Below, piece by piece: positions 12,482 to 25,569 of a stretch of 64,000 nt of DNA (position 1 is the first letter of the stretch; every line of letters begins with the position of its first letter). Source of the DNA: Buddleja alternifolia (taxonomy: Eukaryota > Streptophyta > Magnoliopsida > Lamiales > Scrophulariaceae). Position numbers and translations under genes: made by a program. The stretch spans positions 20,820,708-20,884,707 of the forward strand of contig CM033391.1 in NCBI GenBank assembly GCA_019426215.1. Reading direction: 5' to 3'. The notes below the pieces were generated by a model. It was not told where the DNA came from. It did not search any database and saw nothing but the letters and a program-made list of their open reading frames with translations.

Positions 12482-14578
12482 TGTTGGGTTGGGTTCTTTT
12501 CCCCGGGTGGCTCGTGGCTGCAGAATTTAAAATTTTAAACGTACAACCACCCGAAACAGGAATAATGGTGTGCTCAATTATGCTATAGAGAAAGTTGCGA
12601 GAATTTTACCTCTTGATTAAATTCTCGCTGCAACAATCTTGGCTCTTTTCAACCCTGTGGTGCAATTCCACACGATTTCTTGGACAAAATCACCCGTCAA
12701 TTGTATCCCCGATTTTAGTGCTCCAAATGTCGCACTTCTAAGATGTATCCACACCTCGTTCAAGTCACCACCTACCTCGTTATTGGTGCTAGCTAACGAA
12801 ATAGATCTAAGTCTAAAACCTAGGCTTGATTATGTGAAGGAATGGAATATGTGAATCGTTAAGTTCAACACATGAACAAAATGATGTCTTGTTGGAACAA
12901 GGGAAGGGGGCGATTTTGGCTTAAGGATGACAAAGAAAATTCTCTCTTAATTTTCCAGATGGGGGTTCAAATTTTGCACTCCTCAAAGGCTTAAGTTTTT
13001 AGTCTTGCACTCACATATATATAGAATAGGAATTTTAGAGTCCTTATTCAACTGCAAGACTTGGAGAAGAAGAAAACCCTTTCATTCTTCACCTAGATTT
13101 CGAATCCAGCTGCTAAGGGCCTCAAAAATCGGCCATCATCCTTATTTGGAGTCCAAGAATTAATTTTTGACTCCATATTTAATTATGGGCTAAACCTATC
13201 AATTAAATATTCCCATATAATTAAAACCCGTTTAATTATATTTACTTATTCCAATTGACTTATTTAACTTGGACCAAGCCCAACTAAATAAAATACTTGG
13301 ACTCTACTAGGTCCATTAATTTAATTAATTCTACAAGATTAATTATAATAGTCGAATTAATTGAATCGCCTCAATTAATTCATATTCCATATTAGGAAAG
13401 GACTAGACTTTCCTAATTTCCTCAATTTCCTCAAATTGATTAATCACATCACATAAACAGTGACTCTCACGAGTTAAGTGTGTGACCCCTTAAGCTCGTC
13501 TACTACCTAGTAGTAAGTACACTTTCTCAAAGTGCTAGTGTGCTTTCCTAAAATAGAAAGCACTAGATTAAATCATTCCTTTGATTTAATCAAGCCTCGA
13601 ATTAAGCACCATATTAATTCTGGGCACTTACAAATTATGGTTACTGTCTAGCAACCGGCCACGAAGACCTAGACAAAGACGAAGATAAAGATACGCCTTT
13701 CGTGATCTTGATCCTTGTATAAGTAAGATCCCTCCATCTAATCTCCTGATTGAATCAAGAGCAGTGGCTAAGGTCGAAGCTCTATTAATTCATTAACTAT
13801 GTTTCCCAAATACAGTGAGATCGACTTTCAACTATCTAAACGAGAAAACCCTACGCCTCTTTAGATATCTTACTTTGGCCGAAGAATCCTAAAGTCGATT
13901 CACTATGTAAACATAGGAGATTCAATGACAAGACAAATATCAGAGATAGATCACATCTTGATTCTAACGTGCCTTAATGCACAATCAACCCATGTCCAAT
14001 TTTGCCCATTTGTGATCATCTAAGTAATCATGTAACAAATCAAGACATGTTTGATTGTGTATAAGACATCCAATGGAACCTCAGGTTCTAAGGATTACTC
14101 TTATACCACAAGACCACTGGAAGTTCCAGATTCGACTGGGATTTCATTTAATGGAACTTCCATGGGGTTGTTCAGTATACCTATTTCCACAATAGGAACC
14201 CTCGTATATGCATAGGCATTCACCGTGCCAATATCTATGGAACGAGATACACTCTATCAAGAGTATGCATCATATAAGCAAGTCTTTTGAGTCTCGTCGA
14301 TATCCCTTCATCTCGACGAGCCCATTCACGACTTGGAACATATGTTTAATGATCAAAACCTTGGAGATATATTCCATCATTACCATTCCCGATGCGCAAT
14401 GATGTCCCATAGCTATGTGTGATCCTTTGGAACTTTATTCTAAGTTAAGACCAAGATATAAACACGAATAAAGAATGCCAAAATATTAACTTTATTTATA
14501 TGAAAAAGATCGTTTAGCTAAAGTTATTATTACATAGAATGGTGCCCAAAATTGGTGCGCCGGGCATAAACTCTAACA
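12482..14578 (-). repeat. Copia 5' LTR, minus orientation
   Basis: On the plus strand it runs TGTTGGGTTGGG... to ...AACTCTAACA, 2,097 bases, with the primer site at its left edge. On the minus strand it starts TGTTAGAGTTTATGCC. The right edge is the outer edge of the element. No purine tract lies to its right, which fits a 5' rather than a 3' LTR. The 3' LTR of this element is missing. Confidence 0.8.
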
Positions 14579-14699
14579 TGATTAAAGATCTGAACGCTTA
14601 AACCTAACTGGTTATAGTATTCAAATCTTGAAGTCTAAGTTAATTTTATAAAATAGTCTTCGAGTAGACACTCATCCAAGAGCCTACATTTTCAAGTGG
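14579..14699. other. Short unassigned segment between copia remnants
   Basis: Nothing recognisable. It separates the outer end of the copia LTR from the linker region of the next copia remnant and may belong to that element's deleted pol. Confidence 0.4.
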
Positions 14700-17183
14700 C
14701 CAAACCAATTTTGAATATGAATCTTTTTGAAGTCGAAAAAGACTTCAGGATCTATTCAATCCCCCCCCCCCCCTCTAGACCCTTTCGTATGCCACTTAGG
14801 ACCAACAACTTTCATAGCTTCATGCCATTTAGTAGAACCCATATCCACCATTGCCTGGTCATAACTAGAGGGGTCATCTCCATGGTTCCCATCTGCTACT
14901 GCATACATATTATGCTCTTCCTATAGCAGATAACCATATCTCTCAGGCGGTTGAGATACTCTAGATGACCCACGCATTGATGGTTGTGTCATTCCCGATT
15001 TGGGTTGGGTCCCTTGAACAGTGTTCCGAAAGGGATTCATTTTGTTCTTCAAGAACAATACTTCTACCAGCTCCTCCTTCTCGAATGAATTTTTCCTCAA
15101 GAAAGATTGACTGTAAGGCAACGATGATCCTTTGATCATCATGCAGGTAGAAAAGGTAACCCATGGAATTCTCGGGATATCCAAAGAATCGTTATTTCAA
15201 GGACCTAGCCTCCAACTTCTCGGCCTTGGTCTTTTTCACATAGGTAGGACAACCCCATATCCTTATGTGTTTCAGATTAGGCTTCTTTCCACGGCATATC
15301 TGATATGGTGTGTTAGGAACTGACTTGGAGGGACACCTATTCAAAATGTGAGCAGTTGTAAGCAATGCATGCCCCCTCAATGAAATGGGCAGATCCGTGT
15401 AGCTGAGCATGGATTGTACCATGTCCAACAAAGTTCAATTTCTTCTCTCTACTACGCCATTCGATTGTGGAGTAGCTGGAGGAGTTAGATGTAACAGTAT
15501 GCCAGGTTCTCTTAAGAACTAGTCAAATTCGGCACTCATATACTCGCCACCTCGGTTAGACCGAAGTGCTTTAATATGATGCCCTGTTTGGTTTTCAACG
15601 AAAGTCTTGAATTCAATGAACCTTTCTAATGATTCAAACTTGTACTTAATCAAATACACGTAGCCATACCTTGAATGAACATCGATAAAAGTAATAAAGT
15701 ACTGAAAACCACCGCGGGCCACATTTCCAAAAGAGCCACACACGTCTGTATGAACTAATCCTAAAACTTCAGAGGCCCTTTCAAATTTTCTTGTGAAGGG
15801 GGACTTGGTCATCTTGCCTTGGACGCAAGTCTCACAAGTGGGATGGGGATCCGATCCTAATGAGTCTATGACTTCATCCTTTTCTAACTCGTGTAGTCTA
15901 TGATCCCTGACATGACCCAGTCTTAAGTGCCATAGTTGTCTTAGGTTTGTATCAAATAAACCACGTTTTCTTGTTACATCATTGACATTACAATTATTTT
16001 GGACATTAATATAGTATAAACCATTTATTAAAGACACATTTCCAAGACATTTATTTCCTAAATAAATGTTGCAAGAATTGTTTACGAAGGAAAATAAATA
16101 TTCTTTCCTGACCAAAATAGGAATAAAAACAATATTCTTAAGCCCATTGGGCAAAACAAGGCAATTGTCTAACAATAATAAATGTCAAGTAAATAATGTA
16201 ATGGAAGTGGTGCCAATGTGTGTGGCTGTTACACTATGTCCGCTGCCAACATTGATCATCACTTCTTCATGCTCCAACTTCTTACTTCTTTCCAGCTCCT
16301 GATTCAAAACACACATGTGAGTACTAGCCCCAGAGTCTAGAATCCAGGAAGAAGTAAATACAGTAACAGAACAATTTATTTCCAAAACATTAAGTTCTAT
16401 ACCTGAAACAGCTTGCATCTCAGGGCAGTCATGTTTCCAATGTCCCGCTCTATGACAATGGAGACATGCGTCTGCCTTCTTTAGACCCTTGGTCTTAAAC
16501 TTCTGAGTTTTGGTAACTCTGGGCTCTCTGATTTTGCCAGGCAGTTTAGCATTATTTGAAATAATAGGAAGCTTGAATGTACCCCACTTTTCTTTGATTC
16601 GTTGTTGTACACTAATCAGCTTGCTCATAAGTGTGGATAGTGATCCTTCAATGTCACCCATGTCAAAATTGATGACAAAATCTTAGAAGGATCTAGGGAG
16701 GGATTGGAGAATGAGTTCCACCTAGAGGTGAAAATCCATGTAGAATTCCATAGACCAAAGCCTCTCTAACATGGAGATCATCTTCAAAACATGATCTTTA
16801 ACATCCTCATGCTCCCTCATCTTTGTGTTGAGTAGCTCTTTAGACACACGGTATCTGATGGACTTTTCATGTTCCCCGAACAGCTCCTCCAAGTGTAGCA
16901 TGGTTGATTTAGGACTATCCATATTTTCATGTGTGCGTTGCAATTCGCTACACATGGAGCTCAACATGTAATCCCTAACCTTACGAGCATTAGAGATCCA
17001 ATCTGAGTAAGCTAGTTTAAATAAATCATCCTTGTTAACCCCAGGCCTCGGTGGTGGATCTAGTTCGAGCATGTACTCCAGATATTCATCATTGAGGACC
17101 ATCCTCAATCCTCTGTTCCAATCAGAGAAGTTCTGGTCGTTCAAAACGTTCTTTTCAAGCAAAACTTTTCGCGGGTTTACCAT
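14700..17183 (-). pseudogene. Ty1/copia gag-protease-integrase remnant
   Basis: Read leftward from ATG 17183 (MVNPRKVLLEKNVL), the order is gag with NFSDW, zinc knuckle CLHCHRAGHWKHDC (about 16430-16475), protease WILDSGAS (about 16325-16350), GAG-pre-integrase LWHLRLGHV with CETCVQGK, and the integrase core with HTDVCGSF, FIDVHSRYGY and RGGEY (15530-15780). The integrase C-terminal part (HILNRCPSKS, IWGCPTYV) follows, and then a linker with PPERYG. It then ends near a run of 13 C bases (14761-14773). Reverse transcriptase and RNase H are absent. Frames shift several times (near 16720, 16180, 15500, 15190). Copia gene order (integrase before reverse transcriptase) supports the superfamily call. 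Confidence 0.85.
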
Positions 17184-18323
17184 TTTGAGAGAGATATATA
17201 AACTGCAGAAAATAAACCAAGATTTCATTAGATAATTATGTTGTACCCAAGTAAAATCAAGACTTTAATTTTAACTTGGTTCCCACTACATTTTTCGAAC
17301 ATTGCACTCCCATTGCAATGAACGGAAATCTCGTTGGAAAGATTTCGTAGTGAGCAATTGAGTTCTCCAAAAAAATTCAATGAGTTGCAGTCTGTAACGA
17401 TGTATGGCTCACTAAAAATTTCATAGTGGCGTGCCTCGCTAATCAGTCCAATTGATGGTTCAATCCCCTTTTCGCTCATGGATCACTTAACCTCAGCCTG
17501 TAACGGAATATCAGTGGTGATCCATCTAAGTACTTTCCCATCAATTCTTATTGATCTTACAGTTGAATCTTATCTTGCAACCTATAATGGTGTATGGGAT
17601 AAGATTCGCTTCGACTGATGACATCAAATGCACTTAAAGATCTTCGAATTATGAGTTTCTGCATAACACCCATTAGTCGGGACGATGCCATGCACAACTC
17701 ATAACTCTATCTCTCTTAAGTTTGATGGAGAGCCGGGATATCCAATATCCCTTACTTACTTAGTATGATTTCATGGGAGAATTTGTTAATTAATTAAGGT
17801 CTCACTTTGCAGATTAATCCAATTCGCGCATATGTGGCATTATATAAAGCATGCATTCATAGAAAACCTAGTTCTTCTATCAACATGCTACCTATGGACT
17901 TTCTAGATTGATCTAAGCAATAGATCAATCAGAGGGATAGGGTCCTATATCAAATCTAATCTTGATATGCTCCGAGCTCCAAGCTATATGAAGGTCTTAC
18001 CTTTCTAGTTACATAACATTGAAGCGCCCTATACATTACACTACCGAAAATAAAGTACGAACTGGAGAGCATTATTCGGCCCAATACAAACCAGATAATA
18101 CAAAAGCGGTAAAACCCTAAGTCCATGGATGCATCCACCACAATATATATCAAAGCATGTAAATAAATTGTTCAAGATAATGTTGGTTTCTACTTTTAAA
18201 ATGGAAAAGAAATTCAAGCTTAATTAAATCTAATTTAATTATGATAAAGAGAATTTAATTCCAATTTAAAAGAATAAATCTAATTTATTATATAAGAAAT
18301 AAGTCTAACTTATTCTCAATTTA
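17184..18323 (-). other. Leader region of the copia remnant; no gene
   Basis: Upstream of the copia gag start, this AT-rich stretch resembles a copia 5' leader. No primer-binding site or LTR could be found, so the element lost its 5' end. It abuts the Athila gag remnant at about 18324. Confidence 0.55.
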
Positions 18324-18850
18324 GAAAGAATGAATCGTTAGAAAATGGTTGGGATAGGTACAAGGGAATGATTAGAAAGTGTCCAGACCATAATTTTACT
18401 CAAGATGAATTAGTGCAACACTTTTATAATGGAGTAAGGTCTAGGATTAGACACCGACTCAATACTAGAGTCGAGGGCGACTTGTTGGGTCTCAATAATA
18501 AATCCGTCTTAGATGAGATGAGATCACACCTGCACTAAGGAAGGTAGTGGCAGTTAAAGAGGTTGAAGAAGGAGTTGAGCCAGAGGTCACGACAGAAGTT
18601 GGAAATGTTGATGATGCAACATTCGAAGGAACCTTCATCTGATGACCCAAGCAGTCGAGAAAGTAAGGAAGATATGAGTGCTTACGAGGTGGGAAACCTC
18701 GATAATCTGGACCAAGTGGTTGTCACTAAATCCAGGGAACTGCAAAATGATGAACCAATTGGTGGGAGTTTGGATAAGGCTTCTAGTCCACTCCATGATC
18801 TGGCAACTTAGGCCGATAACGCAAAGTCAAGCTAAAGACTTTAAAGAAGC
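18324..18850 (+). pseudogene. Gag remnant of Athila-like element 2
   Basis: This matches the element 1 gag at about 822-1140 almost base for base (NGWDRYKG, CPDHNF, GVRSRIRHRLN blocks). It loses part of the EQLARED region by a small deletion and then runs straight into sequence that normally lies after pol. Protease, reverse transcriptase, RNase H and integrase are therefore deleted, a loss of several kilobases judged from the usual element layout. The left edge is the junction with the copia remnant. Confidence 0.8.
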
Positions 18851-18854
18851 GCTT

Positions 18855-18872
18855 CTCGGGCGGCAACCCGAG
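18855..18872 (+). other. Post-pol hairpin of Athila-like element 2
   Basis: CTCGGG, loop CGGCAA, CCCGAG form a 6-bp stem. The related element has CTTGGG/CCCAAG around a near-identical loop (29536-29553), a paired change that keeps the stem. Confidence 0.6.
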
Positions 18873-19708
18873 CTGTTTTAGTTTATTTTTATGTTCTTGC
18901 CTTTGTGTTGCTTTGTTTATTTTTGATTATGTGTTTTTGTTTTTGTGCAGAAAAGAGGTAGAATTCAAATGAAGTCTTCAGTCAGCACGCCCAAACATGG
19001 AACAGAAGACGTTCGAACATGTAACATCAAACGTCTAAATGTGGAGCATATGGCGTTCGAATGTGGGCTTGTGCGAGAAATATTTATGTCAGATCGCACG
19101 CCTGAACGTGCTAGCATCCACGTCCGAACGTGGATCCCGTCATAAAGAAAATAAGAAGAGACGTGAAAATCACTGATCTAAAATCCTATTCCATTCAAAA
19201 CACCCTCTTCTCCAAGATACTCGCTCCAAGTATATCTTACCTCTCCAAATCAAATTCTAAATCTCAACCTATCCTAGAATCCTTCCATAACACAAAATCC
19301 TTCCATCGTTATCACTATCTTTCACATACAAGAAAATTTTCTATTTAAACCCATCTGTCACTTACCACACAGAAAAATTACCAGCAACCGTAAACTCTGG
19401 GTTTATCATCCAGCACATCAAAAGAAGAAGAAGTACATAGTAAGTCACGCGACTCACGTCCGAACATGAAGGGGATGTTCGAACGTGAGTCTCTAGACGT
19501 GGGAACTGCTTTCTGTTGCTACGCATGCTGTAAGTGATTGGCTTGATCCCTTCTTTGTCCATTATCAATGTTAGCCGTATGAGCCTTTTTCTGTTATTAT
19601 TGTGTATTGTGGTATTGGTGTTTGTTGATTGTGGTGTGGTGATTGAGTAAAATTGAAGGAGATTGTATTGGATAAGTTTGGGGGAATTTTGGAGTTGTGT
19701 CCATTCTA
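18873..19708 (+). other. Non-coding spacer with TTCGAA-centred repeats
   Basis: This region lies between the post-pol hairpin and the env-position ORF. It contains U-rich sequence and then many copies of words such as GTTCGAACATG, GTCCGAACGTGG and GTTCGAATGTG (about 18985-19135 and 19455-19490). No gene is supported. Confidence 0.6.
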
Positions 19709-19779
19709 ATGGCGAGATTAAGATCTGGAAAACTTATTCAAGGAGAGAGTTCGGGAATGAAGGAAGACAAGAGTGTTAA
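19709..19779 (+). pseudogene. Start of the Athila env-position ORF (exonic piece 1)
   Basis: An ATG at 19709 opens a basic reading frame (MARLRSGKL...) that is cut after 71 bases by the copia solo LTR. Removing that LTR and one GTTAA copy lets the frame continue without a shift into 24527, which supports both the start and the insertion boundaries. Confidence 0.65.
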
Positions 19780-21380
19780 TGACAGTGTTAGGTGCCCAGT
19801 GAGCCCATTGTTTTGGTCTCTGCCATATTAAATGTAAACAATATGACAATCTTGTTTTAAATATATTGAAATTTTATTTATGGTATGCTTCTTTATTGTT
19901 ATAACTAGTGTTAGTATAGATAAAGATCCCATGGATTACATATGGTTAAGGGAGCGGTCGGGATACATATGGAATGCTCTCAAAGACCATAATCCTAAAC
20001 ATTGTTCCAAGTCATAGAGGCTGTGAGACGTGGGATATCACTGGCCTTGTCAAGACTTGTTCATGCATGTAACTCTTCCAAGAGGTTGACGTGTTCCATT
20101 GTTGATGGCTTGTATGGTAATACAAGCATGAAGATTCATACTGGATTATGGAATTGAACGACCCCGCCAAAGGACTCCTATTTGGTGCTATCGAACATGG
20201 AGTCCTTGGGTTTCGTACTGTGGGATTAATCCTTAGACCTAAGATGTCATTTGGAAAGGGTGTTACCCACTCTGCTTTGATATGCACGTGCACTCCAGGA
20301 GAGTCATACGGCGTGTATGTTGGGTATAGTCTGGTAGTGCAACGGAACAAATGGCAATTGGAGAGGGATTCATCTAAGGTCACGAGTACCCGGTATTTCT
20401 TATGCTGTTGCGAGAATTTAAATGATCGTTAAAAGCCTTTGATCAAAGTGATTATCTTCTGAGAGGGATTGGTGATCCCGGATTAGAAGACTGGATCATT
20501 AGATGTCACAATACAATCATAGTTTCTAAGGTTATTAGGGTTCGACCGTCGCCATACCCTAGACCGTAGACGGGAAAATGATGAAGGGATTCTACTCACA
20601 CGACGATCGTAACTCGGATAGGTTTTTACTTTTCATCATTGACATCTAGGAAGTCGTGGCGACGTTGCTAGACATCGAACCATGTCCAATAGGTGCCTTG
20701 GATTAATTTAGTGAAATTAATTCAAGGTCTAGTTAATTATTTAGAATAATTAATCTAGCCTACGTGGACTTATTGCTAGCTTGACAACAAGCCTGAGGGG
20801 TCACACACATAGCTTAGTATAGTACCTATTGGCTAATTAATTCTTTGTGAATTAATGGTGGGATTAATGAATTGAATTTAATTAATCAAGGAAAAGAAAT
20901 TAATTTAACTAGTTAATTAATGGTCCTGTAATTTAATATTAGAATATTAAATTGGGAAAGACTAATTAATTAATGAGAAGAAAGAAAATAAAATAATATA
21001 TATATATACATACACAAGTGCACGTGTGGGCGTGTGTATTAGTGTATGTGGATTTGGTGAAAAGATTTATCTTGCTCACCAAGTATGTAAATTATATATA
21101 TTAATTAATATCCTATAAATATATTTGGTAGAATCCTAAATTAATTAAAGTAACAAATTAATGGATATGGAAAGATTCTATTTGATATATGTTAGGATAT
21201 TATTAGATATGGTAATATTTAGTTAGATGGAAATATTCCAACTAAACAAGGAGAGAGAATAAAAGAAAAATGAAATATATATATATATAATTACATGCCT
21301 CCCCCCTATTTTTTAGGGAGATAGAGGTGTGTATGGTGTAAGGTTTTTAACCCTAGGTGGACTCTAAATATATGTGTGTT

Positions 21381-24007
21381 TGTAACACCCAATAATCTCC
21401 GCTCCTAATTTCGTGGAAGTGAAGGTAAACATTACAATCACCGCTAATTAGATTTTGTGAATTATTTGATTGTAGTGATTCGCGTTCGACTAAAAATATT
21501 TTTCTACTTACTTATATAACTATTATTATATCTATATGTGAAATAGGTTAGTAGTTTATACCTCATGGTGGAATAGTTGATGCATTATATCATTTAAGGT
21601 ATATATATACACATATATGTTCATCTTCATCAAATGATTAGTAATAGTTAAGTGGGTCTATGCCTAACTATGCCTAACTACATATATATATATATATAGG
21701 CGCATGCACACACACACACATAGATATATATATATACCATGCATGCTCCAATAGAGAAGGAAGACTAGGAGGTGGCAACTAGGAAGTACATCTCATCTAC
21801 CAAAAAACAAACGTGGCTAAGGGAGAATTAATCTCCATTTCTTTTTCAATACCTTTTGACCAAGACTCCTTATATAATACAACTCACACTCACGGCTGAA
21901 CATCTCCCCAATTCAGCCTTCTTATCCTCTTAAGATACAAACAATTGTAGAAAGAAACAATTTACATAGGGAGAGAAAGGTTTGCCAAGGATACTCTCAA
22001 GACATCACCTTCACTTGATTCTCTTAAGGTATATGGTAGTTAATCATTGCTTTTGCATGAAAATATTGTAGACTAAATGTAGTTCAATCCGTATATGACC
22101 TTGAATTGAGAATATCATATCATATATATGTATTTTAGTTAACTTCTATGGCATGATGTTTAACTGTGTTTGGAACTTTCAGTTTCTGAAGTTACGTTTA
22201 AAGCTGTAATGAGGTACCTAAACTTGTGATTTTGATTATGATAAATTTTCTAGAATAACTTGATTGTGTGGTAAACATCTCTGAAAAATTTGGTAAGGAT
22301 TAGAGTTGTGTGGAATTTTCTAAAAATCGTTGAACAAAATCGCCAGTCTGTTCGGCGGAAGTGCAAATGGTTACTGTTTTGAAGATATTTCGTGTACTTG
22401 GAAATTGTTTTTTACTCTAAAACTTTTACAGTAGCTTGATACATGTGTTATAGAGATGGCATATAAAGTTCGGAATTTTTCAGTAAACAGGGGATTTTAC
22501 AAAAATATTTGAGTATAAGGTGTCTGTTCTGAAACAAATCTGCCGAGACGGTCCAGTTTCGTTGATCAAATCCCCAATTTGACAAGGAAATTAAATCTAG
22601 AAAATTTATGTAGACTTTTACAGCATCCTATATGTTATCCTGAAAATTTTGAGAAAGAAATTCCAATCCGAGAATATGTTAAAAAATTGTTGAAATATGT
22701 TGCGCATGTAAGGGAGCTAGTTGGAACTTAATTGCCTATATGTTTGGATAGTATGATATAACTTGTTGCATGTGATTAGCTTAAAGTGTATTGTTTTGTG
22801 AAAATGATAGTATTTTGTATCACAGCATACTTTCGTGATTCCGAGGCCGAGGCAACGACGCCGGTTTATTATAGTGAGGGTTTCTCTTATTCTTTCAACT
22901 TGATCTTGCTTACCATTTTTCGTTCCCTTTTAAATCATAGCCAAGTGTGACCTCATAAAGTTTCATTGATCAAACTCTTATTCTCATCTAAGGTAAGTGT
23001 CCAACCGTGTCCCAATTTGTAGTCTATCGTTCTTGTTTTCGCTCGCTCTCGCTCGAATACAAATCAGTGTACATATTCTAGTAGGAAACTCGTTGAAACG
23101 ATTATTCTTCTTGGCTCTATTCCGTCGGCTAAGGGAGCTAAGTGCTATACGGGACAAAGTGCCACGTGACGGCGGGGGCCACCGCTTGAACCCGTAGGAG
23201 CCACCTCTAGAATCCCGAAGTCTGGCATCCATCCGCGATGTGTCATTTTCTTGATATACAGCTTTGATTCGAAAAAGCAGAGTGAAGGGAGCTAAGTGCT
23301 AGACGGGACAAAGTGCCACGCGACGGCGGGGGCCACCTCTTGAACCCGTAGGAGCCACCACTAGAATCCCGACACCTGGAACACTTCATAGAACATAAAG
23401 GTGTGAAGCCTCCTGCTGGTATGGGACAGTGGAAGGTGGATCACGATCACATGATATGATTACAAAAGTACATGGGTTATGTCCTCTGATTCATACGTAA
23501 CATACTCGATTAATTTACCTTGTGATGTGTTATTCTATTCTTTTGCTTGCCATCGTATATGTCCATGTCGTTAATAATTTTCGCTGCAGATTCTATCTCT
23601 CATGATAAGGTAAAGCAAGCCATTAGCCTACCTCACTGGGTCATTCGGACTCACCCCTCCTTCTTTCTTCCTTTTCAGATAAGCTTAGAATGTCGGATAC
23701 AAATGGAGAAATGAGAAATAAAGGAAGCATGGGTTTGTTTCTATCAAATGGAGTAATGTTTTGGGATGTACGATTGGGTATGTATATGTTTTGGCTTGGA
23801 GATTTGTAATTGATAGGGTTATTGTTTAATTGTGTAAGACTGATGAATAAGGTATTGTTGGTTTAAGTGGAATGAAATTCTTTTAGTTTTAGTAGATGAA
23901 GAATTGGTATAGTTCTGACGCTTAGCGCTAGCTCGAGAAAGGACAGTCTCGTGGATCGAGCTAGTGTCGCGGTGTAGCGGGCCACCAGGTGGTCGGTGGG
24001 CGTTACA
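21381..24007 (+). mobile_element. Chromoviral (Tekay-like) solo LTR with TSD GTGTT
   Basis: It starts TGTAACACCC and ends GGGCGTTACA, with GTGTT at 21376-21380 and 24008-24012. The termini and the CTCACTGGGTCATTCGGACT-type block near the 3' end are typical of Tekay/Del Ty3-gypsy LTRs. It sits inside the copia solo LTR. An internal duplication lies at 23131-23380. Confidence 0.85.
23131..23380 (+). repeat. Direct repeat inside the chromoviral LTR
   Basis: About 95 bases beginning AAGGGAGCTAAGTGCTA recur 154 bases later (from 23285). They share GACGGCGGGGGCCACC and AACCCGTAGGAGCCACC with few differences. Confidence 0.9.
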
Positions 24008-24526
24008 GTGTTCATGTGAAAAAGTGACTTTGATTAAGTTTTTGGTCTTGAATAGAAAAGAGAAAAATAAGTTTTCAATAAAAGGCTAGAGAAAAATAAG
24101 TTTTCTATTATTCTCTCCCAATATTTTCTTTCACATTATTTCTTCAAACTCATGTGTTGAGTGCGAAGAACACTTAAATAATTCCAAACCATTTTTCCTA
24201 AAATGCCAAGATTCGATATTCTCCTTGCTAGCACTGGTGGAGATAATTGAGGATACGAGCTAGGATGTGGATACATCTCAGAGGCGCAACGCTTGGGGAG
24301 CTAGGGCAAATCAATTCGAAGGTTGTACCAGAGAGTAGCTTAAAAAGACGTTGTTGCTTAAGGTCTACAAGAGGTAAACACGAGTAAACTTTCTCCAACT
24401 ATAGTTTTGAATCTGATAGTACCATGTCGACCTGGCCCCAATTTTGAGGATTTCTCTTTAATTATGAAATTATATGTTTTTCGCTGCGCCGGTATCCCCG
24501 GGGGTTGTACCGATCCCAACAGTTAA

Positions 24527-25566
24527 GAAAGAGGCTAATACTCCGAGGAAAGAGGGAGAAAATCCACAATTTTACAAAAGAATTGAAGGGTATGAACTAC
24601 ACAAAGAGAGACCAATAGGAGTGAAAAAGATGTTTGTGCTAGCTACAAGGCAACAATTGTTTCTGTCATACTTTGCCACCACCCCGAGGATGATTGTGGG
24701 TGCATGGGTGAAAGAATTTTATGCAAATAGTGAGAGCACAGAGTCTAGGGAAAATTTTCAAAACGGGGTGTAAAAGATGATGGTAAGGGGGGTGTAAGTT
24801 GATTTTTCAAAGTGAAAGATGAATGAGTACATGAAACTCCCCATACCTTCAAAGTGTGCTTATGAAACATTGGTAGAGCAAGATGAGGCAACCATCTTAG
24901 ATTGGAATATTGGCTTGAGGGAGATTTCAATAGAGAGAGCTAAATTTTGTGATAACAAGAGAGAGATACTACCGAAGGATTTAAAACTGGAGGCATTCTT
25001 TTGGTTTGAATTTATTCGGTATTGTGTTCTACCAACTAGTAACCTGTCTTCGGTTAACAAAGAGAGAGCTCTTTTGATTTATTGAATTATGACCTTAAAG
25101 AGAGTGAATTTGTCACAACTTATCTTTGACACCTTGTTGAATCAAGTGAGGAAGATGGGAAGTGAGATGGTTAACTTGTGTCTCAACAAGAAAATTCCAC
25201 TAGTTTTCCATCTTTGATTAGCACATTACGCCTAAAACAAGGGGTGAAGCGAGAAAGTGATGAAAGGTTTGAGAGACCGGAAGTGAATATTGTGCTTAGG
25301 GAAGAAAAGAAAGACAAGGCCCCGATGCCTAGATTTACCCGAGAGAGGGGAGAGAGCTCAAAAAGGACCTCTACACCTATTTCCCTTGCTACGATTTCAC
25401 ATAATCCTCATTTGATGAGGAAAGCTCAAAAGGGGATTAGGGCGACACAATCCATTATGATGGCGATATGAGGATGTTGGCACACTATCAAAGGGATTTA
25501 GCCCTTGCCATGGATCATTCTGACGGAAGGCCTTATTTCCCTTATCCACCCGTACAGGCATTCCAC
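24527..25566 (+). pseudogene. Middle of the Athila env-position ORF (plant transposon protein domain)
   Basis: This continues the frame opened at 19709. The fragments VLATRQQLF, GAWVKEFYAN, MNEYMKLP, DWNIGLREI and EAFFWFEFIRYCVLPTSN look like the plant retroelement domain catalogued as a putative plant transposon protein (the Transposase_32 family), which is common downstream of pol in Athila-type elements. The family assignment is from memory, not a search. The role of this ORF is unknown; its position is that of the env-like ORF of Athila, but I see no clear transmembrane or signal segments. Stops and frameshifts occur near 24770-24810 and 25080-25230. The 3' part codes for a charged linker and then is cut by the CACTA element at 25570. 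Confidence 0.6.
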
Positions 25567-25569
25567 TGA

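Larger units (their letters stand above)
19780..24521 (+). mobile_element. Copia solo LTR with TSD GTTAA
   Basis: It starts TGACAGTGTTAGGTGCCC and ends CGATCCCAACA, with GTTAA on both sides (19775-19779 and 24522-24526). No internal region or second LTR is present, so it is a solo LTR left by LTR-LTR recombination. Without the nested LTR it is about 2.1 kb. Short open frames in it (for example 20148-20432) have no recognisable product. Confidence 0.85.

Noticed and set aside
20148..20432. 94-codon open frame
   Set aside because: It lies within a copia solo LTR, has no recognisable domain and is likely chance.
19786..24424. Copia solo LTR starting at TGTTAGG (19786) and ending at 24424
   Set aside because: No target duplication fits those ends; 19780-24521 gives a perfect GTTAA and rejoins an open frame.
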